64,000 bases of DNA, taken from contig DHWB01000011.1 of assembly GCA_002412965.1 (NCBI GenBank), positions 248,001-312,000 of the forward strand. Reading direction: 5' to 3'. Source of the stretch: Desulfomicrobium sp. UBA5193 (GTDB lineage Bacteria > Desulfobacterota > Desulfovibrionia > Desulfovibrionales > Desulfomicrobiaceae). The notes below the pieces were generated by a model. The model was not told the DNA's origin, ran no database searches, and was given only the letters and a program-made list of their open reading frames with translations. The position numbers and the translations under genes were made by a program. Positions within the stretch are counted from its first letter, which is position 1; each line of letters opens with the position of its first letter. Below, one piece after another: positions 17,789 to 26,442 of this stretch.

Positions 17789-18624
17789 AGACCCTGAATG
17801 ACTTCCTGCGGATGAAGAAGAATGGTGAAAAGATCGTCATGCTGACGGCCTATGATTATCCATCGGCCCGTCTGGCGCAGGAAGCGGGGGTCGACATCGT
17901 CCTGGTCGGCGATTCTCTGGGAATGGTCGTGCTCGGCTATGATTCCACCGTGCCTGTGACCATGTCCGACATGATCCACCACACCCGGGCTGCCCGGCGC
18001 GGGGCGAAGGACACGTTCATGATCACGGACATGCCCTTTCTGACCTATCAGATATCCGCGGCCCAGGCTCTGGAGAACGCGGCCAGGCTGGTGCAGGAGG
18101 GCGGCTGCGAGGCGGTCAAGGTCGAGGGCGGGGAAGAGATCGCGTCCCAGGTGCGCGCCTTGGTGCGCGCCGGAATCCCTGTCTGCGGCCATGTGGGGCT
18201 GACGCCGCAGTCGGCCACGGCTTTAAGCGGCTACAAGGTTCAGGGACGCACGGCCGAGGCCGCGCAGAAGTTGCTGCATGACGCTCTGGCCCTTGAGGAG
18301 GCCGGCGCGTTCATGATCGTGCTGGAGTGCATCCCCGAGCAGGTGGCGCAGATGATCGGCCAGCGCCTCGCAATCCCGACCATTGGTATCGGGGCGGGCG
18401 TCAAGTGCGACGGGCAGGTGCTGGTCTATCACGACACGCTGGGCCTCTTCGAGCGCTTCGTGCCGAAATTCGTGAAGCAGTTCGAGATGTTGGGCGTGAA
18501 GGCGAAGGACGCCCTGGGCGTCTATGCGCATGAAGTCCGCACTGGCGCGTTCCCTGGCCCGGAGCATTCGTTCTCCATGAAGGAGGAGGAATTGCAGCGG
18601 ATTTACGGGAATTGCCAGGATTGA
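17785..18624 (+). CDS. panB: Ketopantoate hydroxymethyltransferase
   Basis: The 279-residue TIM-barrel enzyme transfers the hydroxymethyl group of methylene-tetrahydrofolate to ketoisovalerate, the first step to pantoate. The motifs MLTAYDYPSARLAQEAGVD, VGDSLGMVVLGYDST (metal and substrate site) and GGCEAVKVEGG are diagnostic. It starts in an ATGA overlap with panD and ends the pantothenate run. Confidence 0.96.
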   Translation: MKTLNDFLRMKKNGEKIVMLTAYDYPSARLAQEAGVDIVLVGDSLGMVVLGYDSTVPVTMSDMIHHTRAARRGAKDTFMITDMPFLTYQISAAQALENAARLVQEGGCEAVKVEGGEEIASQVRALVRAGIPVCGHVGLTPQSATALSGYKVQGRTAEAAQKLLHDALALEEAGAFMIVLECIPEQVAQMIGQRLAIPTIGIGAGVKCDGQVLVYHDTLGLFERFVPKFVKQFEMLGVKAKDALGVYAHEVRTGAFPGPEHSFSMKEEELQRIYGNCQD

Positions 18625-18701
18625 GTTCTGGACGCTGTCCCATTTTCTTTTTTGTGGGGAATGGGTAGGGTCGCTCCGAAATGAACCTCAAGGAGACCTT
18701 C

Positions 18702-19010
18702 ATGCTACCTAAAATCAATCGACGGCAATGGAAGCGTCACGAAAAGAAGCATCTGGTCCAAATTTCGACGTCCCTGCAGAGCGGATTCAGTTCGGCCGTG
18801 GTCTCGAATTTCAGCAAGGGCGGCCTCTGCTTCGTGCATTCCGATCCCCTGGAAAAAGGCGGAAGGGTCATGGTCCGCCTGCCGCTGGAGCTGGTCGGCC
18901 TGTCCCGGGAGGTGCGCGCCAAGGTCAAGTGGTGCGTTCCGGCTAGCGTCGGGGGCTACGCCATCGGGGTGGAATACGAGGAGTCCCAGCGCTGGACACG
19001 ATACGAGTAA
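18702..19010 (+). CDS. PilZ domain protein
   Basis: This 102-residue protein consists of a single PilZ-like beta-barrel. An N-terminal basic element (RRQWKRHEK) and NFSKGGLCF correspond to the RxxxR and (D/N)xSxxG motifs that bind cyclic di-GMP; the Asp is replaced by Asn, so binding is plausible but not assured. AAGGAG lies six bases before the ATG at 18702, which fixes the start over an upstream in-frame ATG at 18681. It appears monocistronic, with a terminator directly after the stop. Confidence 0.8.
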   Translation: MLPKINRRQWKRHEKKHLVQISTSLQSGFSSAVVSNFSKGGLCFVHSDPLEKGGRVMVRLPLELVGLSREVRAKVKWCVPASVGGYAIGVEYEESQRWTRYE

Positions 19011-19031
19011 GGCCCGATTGAGGGCCTTTTT
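19011..19031 (+). terminator. Rho-independent terminator after PilZ gene
   Basis: GGCCC and GGGCC form a short stem around GATTGA, followed by a run of T. It starts at the base after the PilZ stop codon and separates it from the convergent permease gene. Confidence 0.7.
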
Positions 19032-19092
19032 CAGTTTTTTCAGGAAGTGGTTCGTCAGAGTCCCCGCATGCGAGGAGATATTTCTGGAGGGG

Positions 19093-20289
19093 TCAGGCCC
19101 GGGAATCGGGGATGCGCAGTCTGGCGATGGCCGCGAGGCTTGCGGCAAACATGAACCCGCCGAACAGCACGAAGGACAGGGCGAAACTGAAACGCTCTCC
19201 GCTCCAGGCCAGGAGCGCCGGTATGAGCCCCGCGCCGATGATGGACGTGCACATGACGGTCAGGGATACGGACAGGTCATTTGTGGCCTTGGGGCAGACC
19301 TGGGCCAGAACCGCGAAGCCCACCGGGAAGAAGCAGACCACGAAGATCGGCTGTAGGGTCAGCATGGTCACGGTCCACCACAAGGGGCCGTATCCGGCCA
19401 GAAGCGTGCTCAGACCTGTGCCCAGCAGGCACAGTGCGAGCGTGCGGTGGTATCCGATGCGTCCGATGATCCAGCCCGTGAAGGGCAGGAAAACCAGGGA
19501 GACAATCCGCGAGCAGCCAAGGATGATGTTTGCCGTTTCCCGGTCGACCCCTTTCTCCTTGACCAGGAAGGCGGGCACCAGATTGTACACCCCAACCTCC
19601 ACGCCCACGGCCAGAATGAAGAGCAGGACCATTATCCAGAAGGCGGGCCTAGTCACGATGGTCCTGATGTTGCCAAGGACGGGAGCCATGCCCGGACGTA
19701 CGGTGCGCGGGCCGCGCAGGGCGTAGCCCGCCGCCAGGAGCAGGCACAGCACCCCGAGGAGCCGAAAGAGGGCCGGATAGCCGGCCGTGCTCATGAACAG
19801 CTCGGCGATGAGCGGCGAGGCGATGAAGGCCAGGTTCGGGGCCAGTTCGTGCACGGCGAAGGCCTGTCCCCAGTGGGCGGACGGCGTGATCTCGGTGATG
19901 GTCACGACTCCCGATGGCATGTACAGCCCCGCTCCGGCGCCCATGAGGATGATCCAGACCGAAAAGCCAAAAAACGAGGTGCTCTCCGCCAGACCCAAAA
20001 GCCCCAGGCCGATGATGGCCACGGAGGCGACGATGGTGCCCTTGTGGCCCAGATATTGCGAGACGAAGCCTGCACAGAGCACGGAGACGCTGTAGCCGGC
20101 CGAGAGGCAGACAAAGAGGTTCGCGCTGGCGGCCAGGCTCCGGCCAAGGTGGTCGCTGATGGGCAGCAGCAGGGGGCCAAAGAGGGTCCTGGCCAGGAAG
20201 TTGGCGAAGAAGACCGTCGTCAGCAGCCCCAGGGCCGGCAGCGCCACCGAGAAAGGCGGGTGTGAAATTTTTTCAGAGCCAGGGTTCAT
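19093..20289 (-). CDS. Major facilitator superfamily permease
   Basis: The 398-residue protein has about twelve transmembrane helices in two halves. The short loop after helix 2 contains QYLGHKGT, a degenerate form of the MFS GxxxDRxGR motif, and the matching loop in the second half is GWIIGRIGYHRT. The substrate cannot be told from sequence. It stands alone between a convergent PilZ gene and the divergent lolA gene. Confidence 0.82.
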   Translation of the reverse strand: MNPGSEKISHPPFSVALPALGLLTTVFFANFLARTLFGPLLLPISDHLGRSLAASANLFVCLSAGYSVSVLCAGFVSQYLGHKGTIVASVAIIGLGLLGLAESTSFFGFSVWIILMGAGAGLYMPSGVVTITEITPSAHWGQAFAVHELAPNLAFIASPLIAELFMSTAGYPALFRLLGVLCLLLAAGYALRGPRTVRPGMAPVLGNIRTIVTRPAFWIMVLLFILAVGVEVGVYNLVPAFLVKEKGVDRETANIILGCSRIVSLVFLPFTGWIIGRIGYHRTLALCLLGTGLSTLLAGYGPLWWTVTMLTLQPIFVVCFFPVGFAVLAQVCPKATNDLSVSLTVMCTSIIGAGLIPALLAWSGERFSFALSFVLFGGFMFAASLAAIARLRIPDSRA

Positions 20290-20392
20290 TGCTTAACAAC
20301 CAGGGGAAAAATCTGTATTCGGCCAAGTGGCGTAAAGGGATCATCCGATACGTGCATTGAATCGTGAAATCAACATCAACCAGGAGGTTCGT

Positions 20393-21028
20393 GTGCCGCG
20401 ACTTTTCTTGGGGCTCATCTTGGCCCTGACCAGCGTGTGGTGCGCGCAGGCTGCGGATCTGACCGATCAGATCCAAAAGCGATATGATACGTTGCAGTCT
20501 TTCAGAGGCTTTTTTCTGCAGAAGCTGACCAACGCTTCAAGCCGTGAGGTGCAGGAGCGGCTGGGAACGATCACCTTTGCCAGGCCCCGCTTCATCCGCT
20601 GGGAAACGACCAGCCCCGAGACGGAGCTGCTCATCATCGGCCAGGACACGGTCTGGGAATATTTTCCGGAAGAGGAGACCGTGTACCGTTATACCGTGGA
20701 ACAGGTCCTCAGTTCCAAGACCATGATCCGGTTCCTGTCCGGCGAAGCCAACCTGAAGGATGACTTCACCGTGACGGATCTGGGCATGGACGGCGACTTC
20801 AAGCATTTGAAACTCATCCCCAAGGAGCCGGAGCCCAATCTTGTCGAAGGGGAAATCTGGGTGCGGCCGGGTCAGGACATGCTGGAGAAGATCAAGCTCG
20901 TGGATTTCTTCGGCAACATCAACGAACTGGAATTGACTGGCCTGCAGCTCGATGTGCCCGTGGATCAGAAGGAATTCACCCTGGACCCGCCCAAGGGCAC
21001 GGAGATTCTTGAAGGACCGGCCGAATAG
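20393..21028 (+). CDS. lolA: Periplasmic lipoprotein carrier LolA
   Basis: LolA ferries lipoproteins from the LolCDE complex across the periplasm to the outer membrane. The GTG at 20393, five bases after AGGAGG, gives a clean signal peptide (LGLILALTSVWCAQA, then ADL); an upstream in-frame TTG would bury it. The mature part has the LolA/LolB half-barrel pattern (QSFRGFFLQ, PRFIRWETTSPETELLIIG, VWEYFPEEETV). The 211-residue length fits the family. A palindromic repeat follows the gene. Confidence 0.88.
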   Translation: MPRLFLGLILALTSVWCAQAADLTDQIQKRYDTLQSFRGFFLQKLTNASSREVQERLGTITFARPRFIRWETTSPETELLIIGQDTVWEYFPEEETVYRYTVEQVLSSKTMIRFLSGEANLKDDFTVTDLGMDGDFKHLKLIPKEPEPNLVEGEIWVRPGQDMLEKIKLVDFFGNINELELTGLQLDVPVDQKEFTLDPPKGTEILEGPAE

Positions 21029-21056
21029 AAGAAACCCCAGGGCTTTTTGAAGAAAA

Positions 21057-21092
21057 TAGGTCCTATAGGTCCCATACGACCTATAGGACCTA
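21057..21092. repeat. Long perfect palindromic repeat unit
   Basis: Two 15-base arms (TAGGTCCTATAGGTC at 21057-21071 and its exact complement at 21078-21092) enclose the loop CCATAC. It sits between lolA and a convergent J-protein gene. No T-run follows, so it is not a simple terminator. A related degenerate copy with the same central CCCATACG lies at 28931-28968, which points to a dispersed REP-like family. Confidence 0.75.
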
Positions 21093-21132
21093 GAGCGCAG
21101 AAAAGCCTCTACAGCCGCTCAAAATTTTCCCG

Positions 21133-21864
21133 TCACGCCCTTCTTGCCAGAAAACGCAAATACAAATCCCCCGTCCACGGTCCAAGGCGCCGGCCCAGGC
21201 CTTTCAGGCGAATGGGGCGGCCGACCACGAAATCAATGGGCAGGGTCACGTCCACGGTGCGGGGTTCCGGGTTGAAGCGGTGCTTGATCTGAACCCGAAG
21301 TGTGGTGCCTGGGATGAGGTTGTGGGCGGGCATGTACACGGTCTGGTTGTCGTCGAGCTGTTTGGCGGCCCAGTCTTTGACCGCCCCGATGAAGCCCTTG
21401 CTCAGGTCCATCTTCACGGACTTCTCGCCCCATTTGAGATCCAGGGTCTTGGTCGTGATCGGTTCGCTCGGAGCGCCGTTTGGTTCGACGCCGCGCTTCA
21501 ACTTGCTGAAAATGTCCTCAAAAACCTGTTTGGCGAAGGGATCGTTCAGAATGTCCCGCAGCACCTCTTCCTGCTTGGCGGAAAAGCCGCCGTATGGTTT
21601 TCCTCCGCGCTTGACCTTCGCCTCCTCTTCCTGGCGGATGGTCTCGGCGTTGTAGCTCCGCTTGCCCGAAGGGTCAGCCTCCAGATTTTTCTTGAGCAGG
21701 ACGTAGGCTTCGTTCAGGCGGGTAAAACGCTGAGCGGCGCGCGCATCTCCGGGATTTAAGTCCGGATGGTACTTGAAGGCCAGTTTGCGGTAGCTGGCCT
21801 TTATCTCATCGAGGGTGGCCCCGGGGGAGACCTCCAGCAGGGAATAGCACTCGGACAGACGCAT
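21133..21864 (-). CDS. DnaJ-class co-chaperone-like protein
   Basis: The 243-residue protein begins with a J domain (about 3-65) that has the HPD motif (KYHPDLNPG). Its C-terminal part (about 160-240) contains a single beta-rich substrate-binding-like domain (GTTLRVQIKHRFNPEPRTVDV), with no Gly/Cys-rich zinc region, so it is nearer to CbpA/DjlA types than to classical DnaJ. Its ATG overlaps the stop of the upstream YkgJ-type gene (TGATG), so the two are co-translated. Confidence 0.8.
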   Translation of the reverse strand: MRLSECYSLLEVSPGATLDEIKASYRKLAFKYHPDLNPGDARAAQRFTRLNEAYVLLKKNLEADPSGKRSYNAETIRQEEEAKVKRGGKPYGGFSAKQEEVLRDILNDPFAKQVFEDIFSKLKRGVEPNGAPSEPITTKTLDLKWGEKSVKMDLSKGFIGAVKDWAAKQLDDNQTVYMPAHNLIPGTTLRVQIKHRFNPEPRTVDVTLPIDFVVGRPIRLKGLGRRLGPWTGDLYLRFLARRA

Positions 21865-22322
21865 CAGATTTTTTCCGTCAGGTCGGCAATGCGCAGGGCG
21901 TTTGCTTCATCTTCACGGCCTGTTTTGGCCAGACCATTGTCGTTTATGTAGGCGATGCCCTGGCGAGCAAATTCGGTGTGTCCGCTTTCGGCCTGGATGC
22001 CGGGGCAGTATTCCTGAGCAAGCTCCCAGCTCACGGGGTCAACCAGATTGCCCCGGAAAAAGGGCCAGGCCCTGCATACGTCCGGCTTGGCCGGGTGCAC
22101 GGTGCAGGCTGTTTTCGGATCGAAAAATATGCAGTAACCGTCTTCTCCGCAACGCAGGACGAGCTTTTTGCCTTGGGGTTCGGTATAGAGGGCGCAGAAT
22201 TCGTCAACGCAGATGCCCAGATGGGCGGCCAAGCGGTCGCGCTCCGGGGCAGAGGCGACAATGCCCCCCTGGCCCTGGCAGCAGTGGCCGCACATGCGGC
22301 AATCGAATACGGATATGGTCAT
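21864..22322 (-). CDS. YkgJ-type zinc/iron-chelating cysteine cluster protein
   Basis: The 152-residue protein has the CxxCxxCC motif (CRMCGHCCQGQGG, residues 7-19) and further cysteines in GEDGYCIFF, ACTVHPAKPDVCRAWPFF and EYCPG, the pattern of the YkgJ/UPF0153 family. These proteins are predicted to hold zinc or an iron-sulfur cluster; their role is unknown. The ATG at 22322 with GGGGAG upstream is chosen over an in-frame start at 22439, which would overlap the divergent mqnC leader. Confidence 0.82.
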   Translation of the reverse strand: MTISVFDCRMCGHCCQGQGGIVASAPERDRLAAHLGICVDEFCALYTEPQGKKLVLRCGEDGYCIFFDPKTACTVHPAKPDVCRAWPFFRGNLVDPVSWELAQEYCPGIQAESGHTEFARQGIAYINDNGLAKTGREDEANALRIADLTEKI

Positions 22323-22441
22323 GGTCTCCCCTTGTGTGGCCCCGACTTGAACCATAAGGGGTCGTGTTTGGCAAGGCCCTTGACCTTGTGGCCGGGCAAA
22401 AGCTAGCACTTCGCAACCCCACCGTCTTACAAGGATCACTT

Positions 22442-23479
22442 ATGAACAAACGCCTGCAGAAGAACGAGGCCCGCTACGTCTGGGACATGCATGATGTCTT
22501 CACCCTCGGAGCGCGCGCGCATCAGCGCCGCCTGGAAATGCACCCGGAGGGCATCGTCACATATATAGTGGACCGCAACATCAATTACACCAATGTCTGC
22601 GTGTCCGCCTGCAAATTCTGCGCGTTTTTCAAAGGTCCGGGCGAGGAAGGCGGCTATGTGCTGCCCACGCGGGAGATCCTGGCCAAGGTGCAGGAGACCG
22701 TGGATCAGGGCGGCTATCAGATCCTGCTCCAGGGCGGGATGAACCCGGATCTGCCCTTTTCCTATTACACGGATCTCTTGCGGACGCTCAAGTCCCATTT
22801 TCCGGGCGTGGCCGTGCACGGCTTCTCGCCATCCGAGGTCTGGTACCTGAGCGAAAAGGAAGCCCGGCCCGTGGCCGATATCCTGACGGAGCTGCGCCGC
22901 GCAGGCCTCGACTCCATGCCCGGCGGCGGAGCCGAGATACTGGTGGATGAGGTCCGCAGCCGCGTCTCCCCGCGCAAGTGCACGGCGGACCAGTGGCTCT
23001 CCGTCATGGAGACGGCCCATGGACTGGGCATGCGCACCACCGCGACAATGATGTTCGGCCAGGGGGAGACCTTTGAGCAGCGCATCGAGCATCTCGATCG
23101 TCTGCGTGACCTGCAGGACCGCACCGGCGGATTCACGGCCTTCATTCCCTGGACCTTCCAACCGCGCAACACGCGTATGGAGATGCCCGAGGCATCGTCC
23201 CACGAATATCTGAAATTTCTGGCCCTGTGCCGCCTCTATCTGGACAACATCGACAATATCCAGGCGTCCTGGGTCACCCAGGGCCCCATGGTCGGACAGC
23301 TGGCCCTGTTCTGGGGCGCCAACGATTTCGGCTCGACCATGCTCGAAGAGAATGTCGTCGCGGCCACGGGCGTGCATTTTCTCCTGCCCGAGCCCCAGCT
23401 GCGCTCGCTGGTGGAGCGCGCCGGATTCAAGCCCCGGCGGCGGGTCATGGATTATACCTTGTGCGAGGAGGACGCGTGA
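22442..23479 (+). CDS. mqnC: Cyclic dehypoxanthinyl futalosine synthase
   Basis: MqnC is a radical SAM enzyme of the futalosine route to menaquinone, cyclising dehypoxanthine futalosine. The 345-residue protein carries the radical SAM CxxxCxxC cluster motif (CVSACKFC, residues about 53-60) and family blocks such as GYQILLQGGMNPDLPFSYY and VHGFSPSEV. The ATG at 22442 has AAGGAT upstream. It overlaps the following peptidase gene (GTGA). The paralogue MqnE and CofH share the fold, but the motifs fit MqnC best. Confidence 0.88.
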   Translation: MNKRLQKNEARYVWDMHDVFTLGARAHQRRLEMHPEGIVTYIVDRNINYTNVCVSACKFCAFFKGPGEEGGYVLPTREILAKVQETVDQGGYQILLQGGMNPDLPFSYYTDLLRTLKSHFPGVAVHGFSPSEVWYLSEKEARPVADILTELRRAGLDSMPGGGAEILVDEVRSRVSPRKCTADQWLSVMETAHGLGMRTTATMMFGQGETFEQRIEHLDRLRDLQDRTGGFTAFIPWTFQPRNTRMEMPEASSHEYLKFLALCRLYLDNIDNIQASWVTQGPMVGQLALFWGANDFGSTMLEENVVAATGVHFLLPEPQLRSLVERAGFKPRRRVMDYTLCEEDA

Positions 23480-24699
23480 GTTTTCTTTCCCTTGAGCAAT
23501 TGCCTCTCAGCGAGTCTTCGGACCGCATCTCCCGTCTGCGGACGCATCTGGCCGAGCTCTGCCCCGATGCGTCGGGCGTTCTGGTCTTTTCCCGTCTGGG
23601 CATCTACCATCTGAGCGGCACCTGGGCCAGCGGGGCGCTGTGGGTCCCGATGAGCGCCGAGCCGGTGCTCCTGTGCCGCAAGGGTGTGGAGCGCGCCCGC
23701 CTTGATTCTCCGCTGGAGCGCATCCTTGAATTCAAATCCTATTCGCAGCTCCCCGCCCTGCTGCGCGAGGCCGAAGCCCCGCTGGGTCAGGAAGTGGCCG
23801 TTGAGATGACGGGGCTGTCCTGGTCCATGGGTGAACTGCTGCGCTCCAAACTGCCCGGCGTCTCCCTGGTGCCCGGCGACACGGCCCTGGCCTGGACCCG
23901 CGCAGTCAAGACGCCGTGGGAGTTGGCCAAGATGCGATTGGCCGGTGAGCGCCATGACATGGCCCTGAACGACACCCTGCCCGGGTGCATCCGTCCGGGC
24001 ATGACGGAGCGTGAGATCGCCCTGGCTGTCTGGGACGCCTTTTACCTGCACGGCCATCAGGGCATGATGCGCATGCAGAACGCGGGCGAGGAAATTTTTC
24101 TCGGCCATGTTGCGGCCGGCGATTCCGCCAATTATCCGAGCGTTTTCAACGGCCCCCTGGGCCTGCGCGGCGCACATCCGGTGCTGCCCTTTCTCGGCTA
24201 TGCCGGAAAGGTTTGGGGGCGGCACGAGCCCCTGGCTCTTGATTGCGGGTTTTGCCTTGAGGGCTACCACACGGACAAGACCCAGATTTACTGGGCCGAG
24301 GAGTCGGTCATTCCCGAGGCCGCCGACCGTGCCCAGGATTTCTGCCTGCAGATCCAGGAACACCTCGCCAGCCTCCTGGTGCCCGGCGCCGTCCCGTCGG
24401 AGCTTTACCGCGACTGCGTCAGGATCGCGCTCGCCAACGACATGGGCGAGGGCTTCATGGGCCTTGGGCGCAACAAGGTAGGCTTTCTGGGGCACGGCAT
24501 CGGTCTGGCCATCGACGAATGGCCGGTCATCGCTCCGACCTTCGACCGCCCCTTGCAGGAAAACATGGTCCTGGCCCTGGAACCCAAGATCGGCATCGCG
24601 GGCCTGGGCATGGTCGGGGTGGAGAACACCTTCGTGGTCACGCATGAGGGTGGGAAATGCCTGACCGGAGAACGCTTCGGCCCGACCTTTCCCAGCTAG
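23476..24699 (+). CDS. M24 family metallopeptidase (Xaa-Pro aminopeptidase-like)
   Basis: The 407-residue protein has the creatinase-type N-terminal domain (about 1-150) and the pita-bread metallopeptidase fold (about 160-400). Metal-ligand regions are visible: LALDCGFCLEGYHTDKTQ (two Asp are expected; here the first is D and the second is the HTD Asp), FLGHGIGLAIDEWP (His) and LALEPKIG (Glu). It is probably an aminopeptidase P-like dipeptidase. The start is a GTG overlapping the mqnC stop, with GAGGAG five bases upstream, although the frame is open further left. Confidence 0.85.
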   Translation: MSFLSLEQLPLSESSDRISRLRTHLAELCPDASGVLVFSRLGIYHLSGTWASGALWVPMSAEPVLLCRKGVERARLDSPLERILEFKSYSQLPALLREAEAPLGQEVAVEMTGLSWSMGELLRSKLPGVSLVPGDTALAWTRAVKTPWELAKMRLAGERHDMALNDTLPGCIRPGMTEREIALAVWDAFYLHGHQGMMRMQNAGEEIFLGHVAAGDSANYPSVFNGPLGLRGAHPVLPFLGYAGKVWGRHEPLALDCGFCLEGYHTDKTQIYWAEESVIPEAADRAQDFCLQIQEHLASLLVPGAVPSELYRDCVRIALANDMGEGFMGLGRNKVGFLGHGIGLAIDEWPVIAPTFDRPLQENMVLALEPKIGIAGLGMVGVENTFVVTHEGGKCLTGERFGPTFPS

Positions 24700-24772
24700 T
24701 CCGTGTGGCGGATGTTTTTGGATTGTGGTAAAAAGTTTTCAAGACTTGGTTTGGAATATTCAACGAGGATAC

Positions 24773-25402
24773 ATGACCGAAAAACGCAAACTCTGGCTTA
24801 TTGACGCCGGATATCTTTTCAATGCCCGGCACAGCGTGCGCAGCGGCTATGAATTCAGCTACCTGCGCCTGCGCAATTATCTGGAGCTGGACGGACCCAT
24901 CTGGCGGGCTTATTATCTGAACTCCACGCCCAATCCGCCCTCGGACGGGCAGGACAGCTTCCATCGCTGGATGCGCAGCGGGCCGCCGTTTGGCCCGAAG
25001 ATCATCACCAAGTTCTACTCCCTGAAGCAGCAGCGCGCGGACAAGGCCTATTGCGAGGAGTGCGGCCAGAAGGTGTCGCTCAAATGCCAGAACCAGAACG
25101 GTGATTTCACGCATCGGGTCTTCAACGAGATTCAAAAGGGGGTGGATGTCGCCATCGCCACGCTGTCGCTCATCCATCAACGCAATTACGACACGCTGCT
25201 CCTGTCTTCGGGCGATTCGGACCTGCTGGATGCCGTGGAGCATCTGTCCGAACAGGGCAAGAGCATCGAGCTGGTGGTCTTTCGCGATGGCGTGTCCTCG
25301 GAGCTGCAGTGCCGGGCCGACCGCATCCACTGGATCAATGATTTTGCCGCCGACGTCGACAATTCCTACCGGGACGCGACAGCAGAAACTTCTAGCGATT
25401 GA
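24773..25402 (+). CDS. NYN domain (PIN-like) putative RNase
   Basis: The 209-residue protein has a LabA/DUF88-type NYN domain: LWLIDAGYLFNARH near the N-terminus, KGVDVAIATLSL in the middle and LLLSSGDSDLLDAVEHL later. These supply the acidic residues of a PIN-like nuclease site. An insertion with CEECGQKVSLKC may bind zinc. Members are predicted single-strand RNases, but activity is unproven for most. The ATG at 24773 has GAGGAT close upstream. Confidence 0.82.
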   Translation: MTEKRKLWLIDAGYLFNARHSVRSGYEFSYLRLRNYLELDGPIWRAYYLNSTPNPPSDGQDSFHRWMRSGPPFGPKIITKFYSLKQQRADKAYCEECGQKVSLKCQNQNGDFTHRVFNEIQKGVDVAIATLSLIHQRNYDTLLLSSGDSDLLDAVEHLSEQGKSIELVVFRDGVSSELQCRADRIHWINDFAADVDNSYRDATAETSSD

Positions 25403-25435
25403 GCTTGCGCTCACGATCGGAGAATGGAGGACATC

Positions 25436-26089
25436 ATGAGCACCATCGACAAGCTTGTTTCCGAGTACTCTCGCGGCGAGGAGATCGCCAACAGCATCAC
25501 CCACGCCATTGCGGCGGGAATGTCCATCGCCGCCCTGGTCGTGCTCATTGTGGCGGCCGTGTCCCAGGGCACTGCGTGGCACATCGTCAGCTTTTCCATT
25601 TTCGGCTCGACGCTCATCCTTCTCTACCTTGCGTCCACCCTGTACCATTCCATCTCTCTGCCCCGGGCCAAACGCATCCTCAAGACCCTCGACCACAGCG
25701 CCATTTTCCTCCTTATTGCGGGCACCTACACGCCGTTCCTGCTGGTCAGCCTGCGCGAGACCGTGGGCTGGACGATATTCGGGGTGGTCTGGGGGCTGGC
25801 GGTGGCCGGAGTGGTGCTCAAATGCTGCTTCGTGTACCGCTTCGAGCGTCTGTCCCTGGCCATTTATCTGGGCATGGGCTGGCTCTGCATCCTGGTTGCG
25901 CGGGACATGTACGTGAGCCTGTCAGGGACGAGTCTGACCCTGCTGGCCCTTGGCGGCATGGCCTACACCCTGGGCGTCATCTTCTATGTCTGGAAGCGCC
26001 TGCCGTATAATCATGCCATCTGGCATCTTTTCGTCATCGCGGGCAGCACGCTGCATTTCTTTTCCGTACTCTATACCCTTCCTGCCTGA
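25436..26089 (+). CDS. Hemolysin III / PAQR family membrane protein
   Basis: The 217-residue protein has seven transmembrane helices and the hemolysin III (YqfA) family motifs: EEIANSITHAIAAG at the start, STLYHSI, LDHSAIFLLIAGTYTPFLL and the late HLFVIAGSTLHFFSVLY with the conserved metal-binding His. Function in Gram-negative bacteria is unclear despite the name. GGAGG five bases upstream favours the ATG at 25436 over the one at 25424. Confidence 0.87.
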   Translation: MSTIDKLVSEYSRGEEIANSITHAIAAGMSIAALVVLIVAAVSQGTAWHIVSFSIFGSTLILLYLASTLYHSISLPRAKRILKTLDHSAIFLLIAGTYTPFLLVSLRETVGWTIFGVVWGLAVAGVVLKCCFVYRFERLSLAIYLGMGWLCILVARDMYVSLSGTSLTLLALGGMAYTLGVIFYVWKRLPYNHAIWHLFVIAGSTLHFFSVLYTLPA

Positions 26090-26092
26090 TCC

Positions 26093-26368
26093 GTGTGCGA
26101 ATGGTTCGTGTATGTGCTGCGTTGCGGCGACGGGAGTCTGTACACGGGCGTGACCACCGACGTGGACCGGCGGCTGGCCGAGCACACGGCGGGCGGACCC
26201 AAGGCGGCCAAGTACCTGCGCGGCCGGGCTCCGCTTAAACTCGCCTTTTCAGCTCCGGTAGGCGGCAAGTCCGCCGCTTTGTCGATGGAAAGGTGGATCA
26301 AGGCGCAGCCGAAAAGCCGCAAGGAAGAGATCGTCGCGGGGCGCCTTCGCTGGCCGGGCATGGTCTGA
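26093..26368 (+). CDS. GIY-YIG domain protein (YhbQ-like)
   Basis: The 91-residue protein is a single GIY-YIG nuclease domain: FVYVLRCGDGSLYTGVTTD (the GIY and YIG strands in variant form), the conserved Arg in VDRRLAEH, and KSAALSMERWIK with the catalytic Glu region. Stand-alone members such as YhbQ are weak DNA nucleases of uncertain role. The start is a GTG three bases after the preceding stop, so it is probably co-transcribed with the hemolysin III-type gene. Confidence 0.85.
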   Translation: MCEWFVYVLRCGDGSLYTGVTTDVDRRLAEHTAGGPKAAKYLRGRAPLKLAFSAPVGGKSAALSMERWIKAQPKSRKEEIVAGRLRWPGMV

Positions 26369-26413
26369 GGTGGACAGCATTTGATGCTGCAGGGCGCGGT
26401 GAAGATTGCGATG

Positions 26414-26442
26414 AAGGCGCGGGCATGTTCCGCGCCTTTTCT
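26414..26442 (+). terminator. Rho-independent terminator
   Basis: AAGGCGCGG (26414-26422) and CCGCGCCTT (26430-26438) form a perfect 9-base stem with a 7-base loop, followed by TTCTT. It ends the plus-strand run that includes the GIY-YIG gene and abuts the convergent dsbD gene. Confidence 0.8.

Noticed and set aside
21057..21092. Terminator for lolA
   Set aside because: Although it forms a strong hairpin, no T-run follows on either strand and a second related copy exists, so a dispersed repeat fits better.
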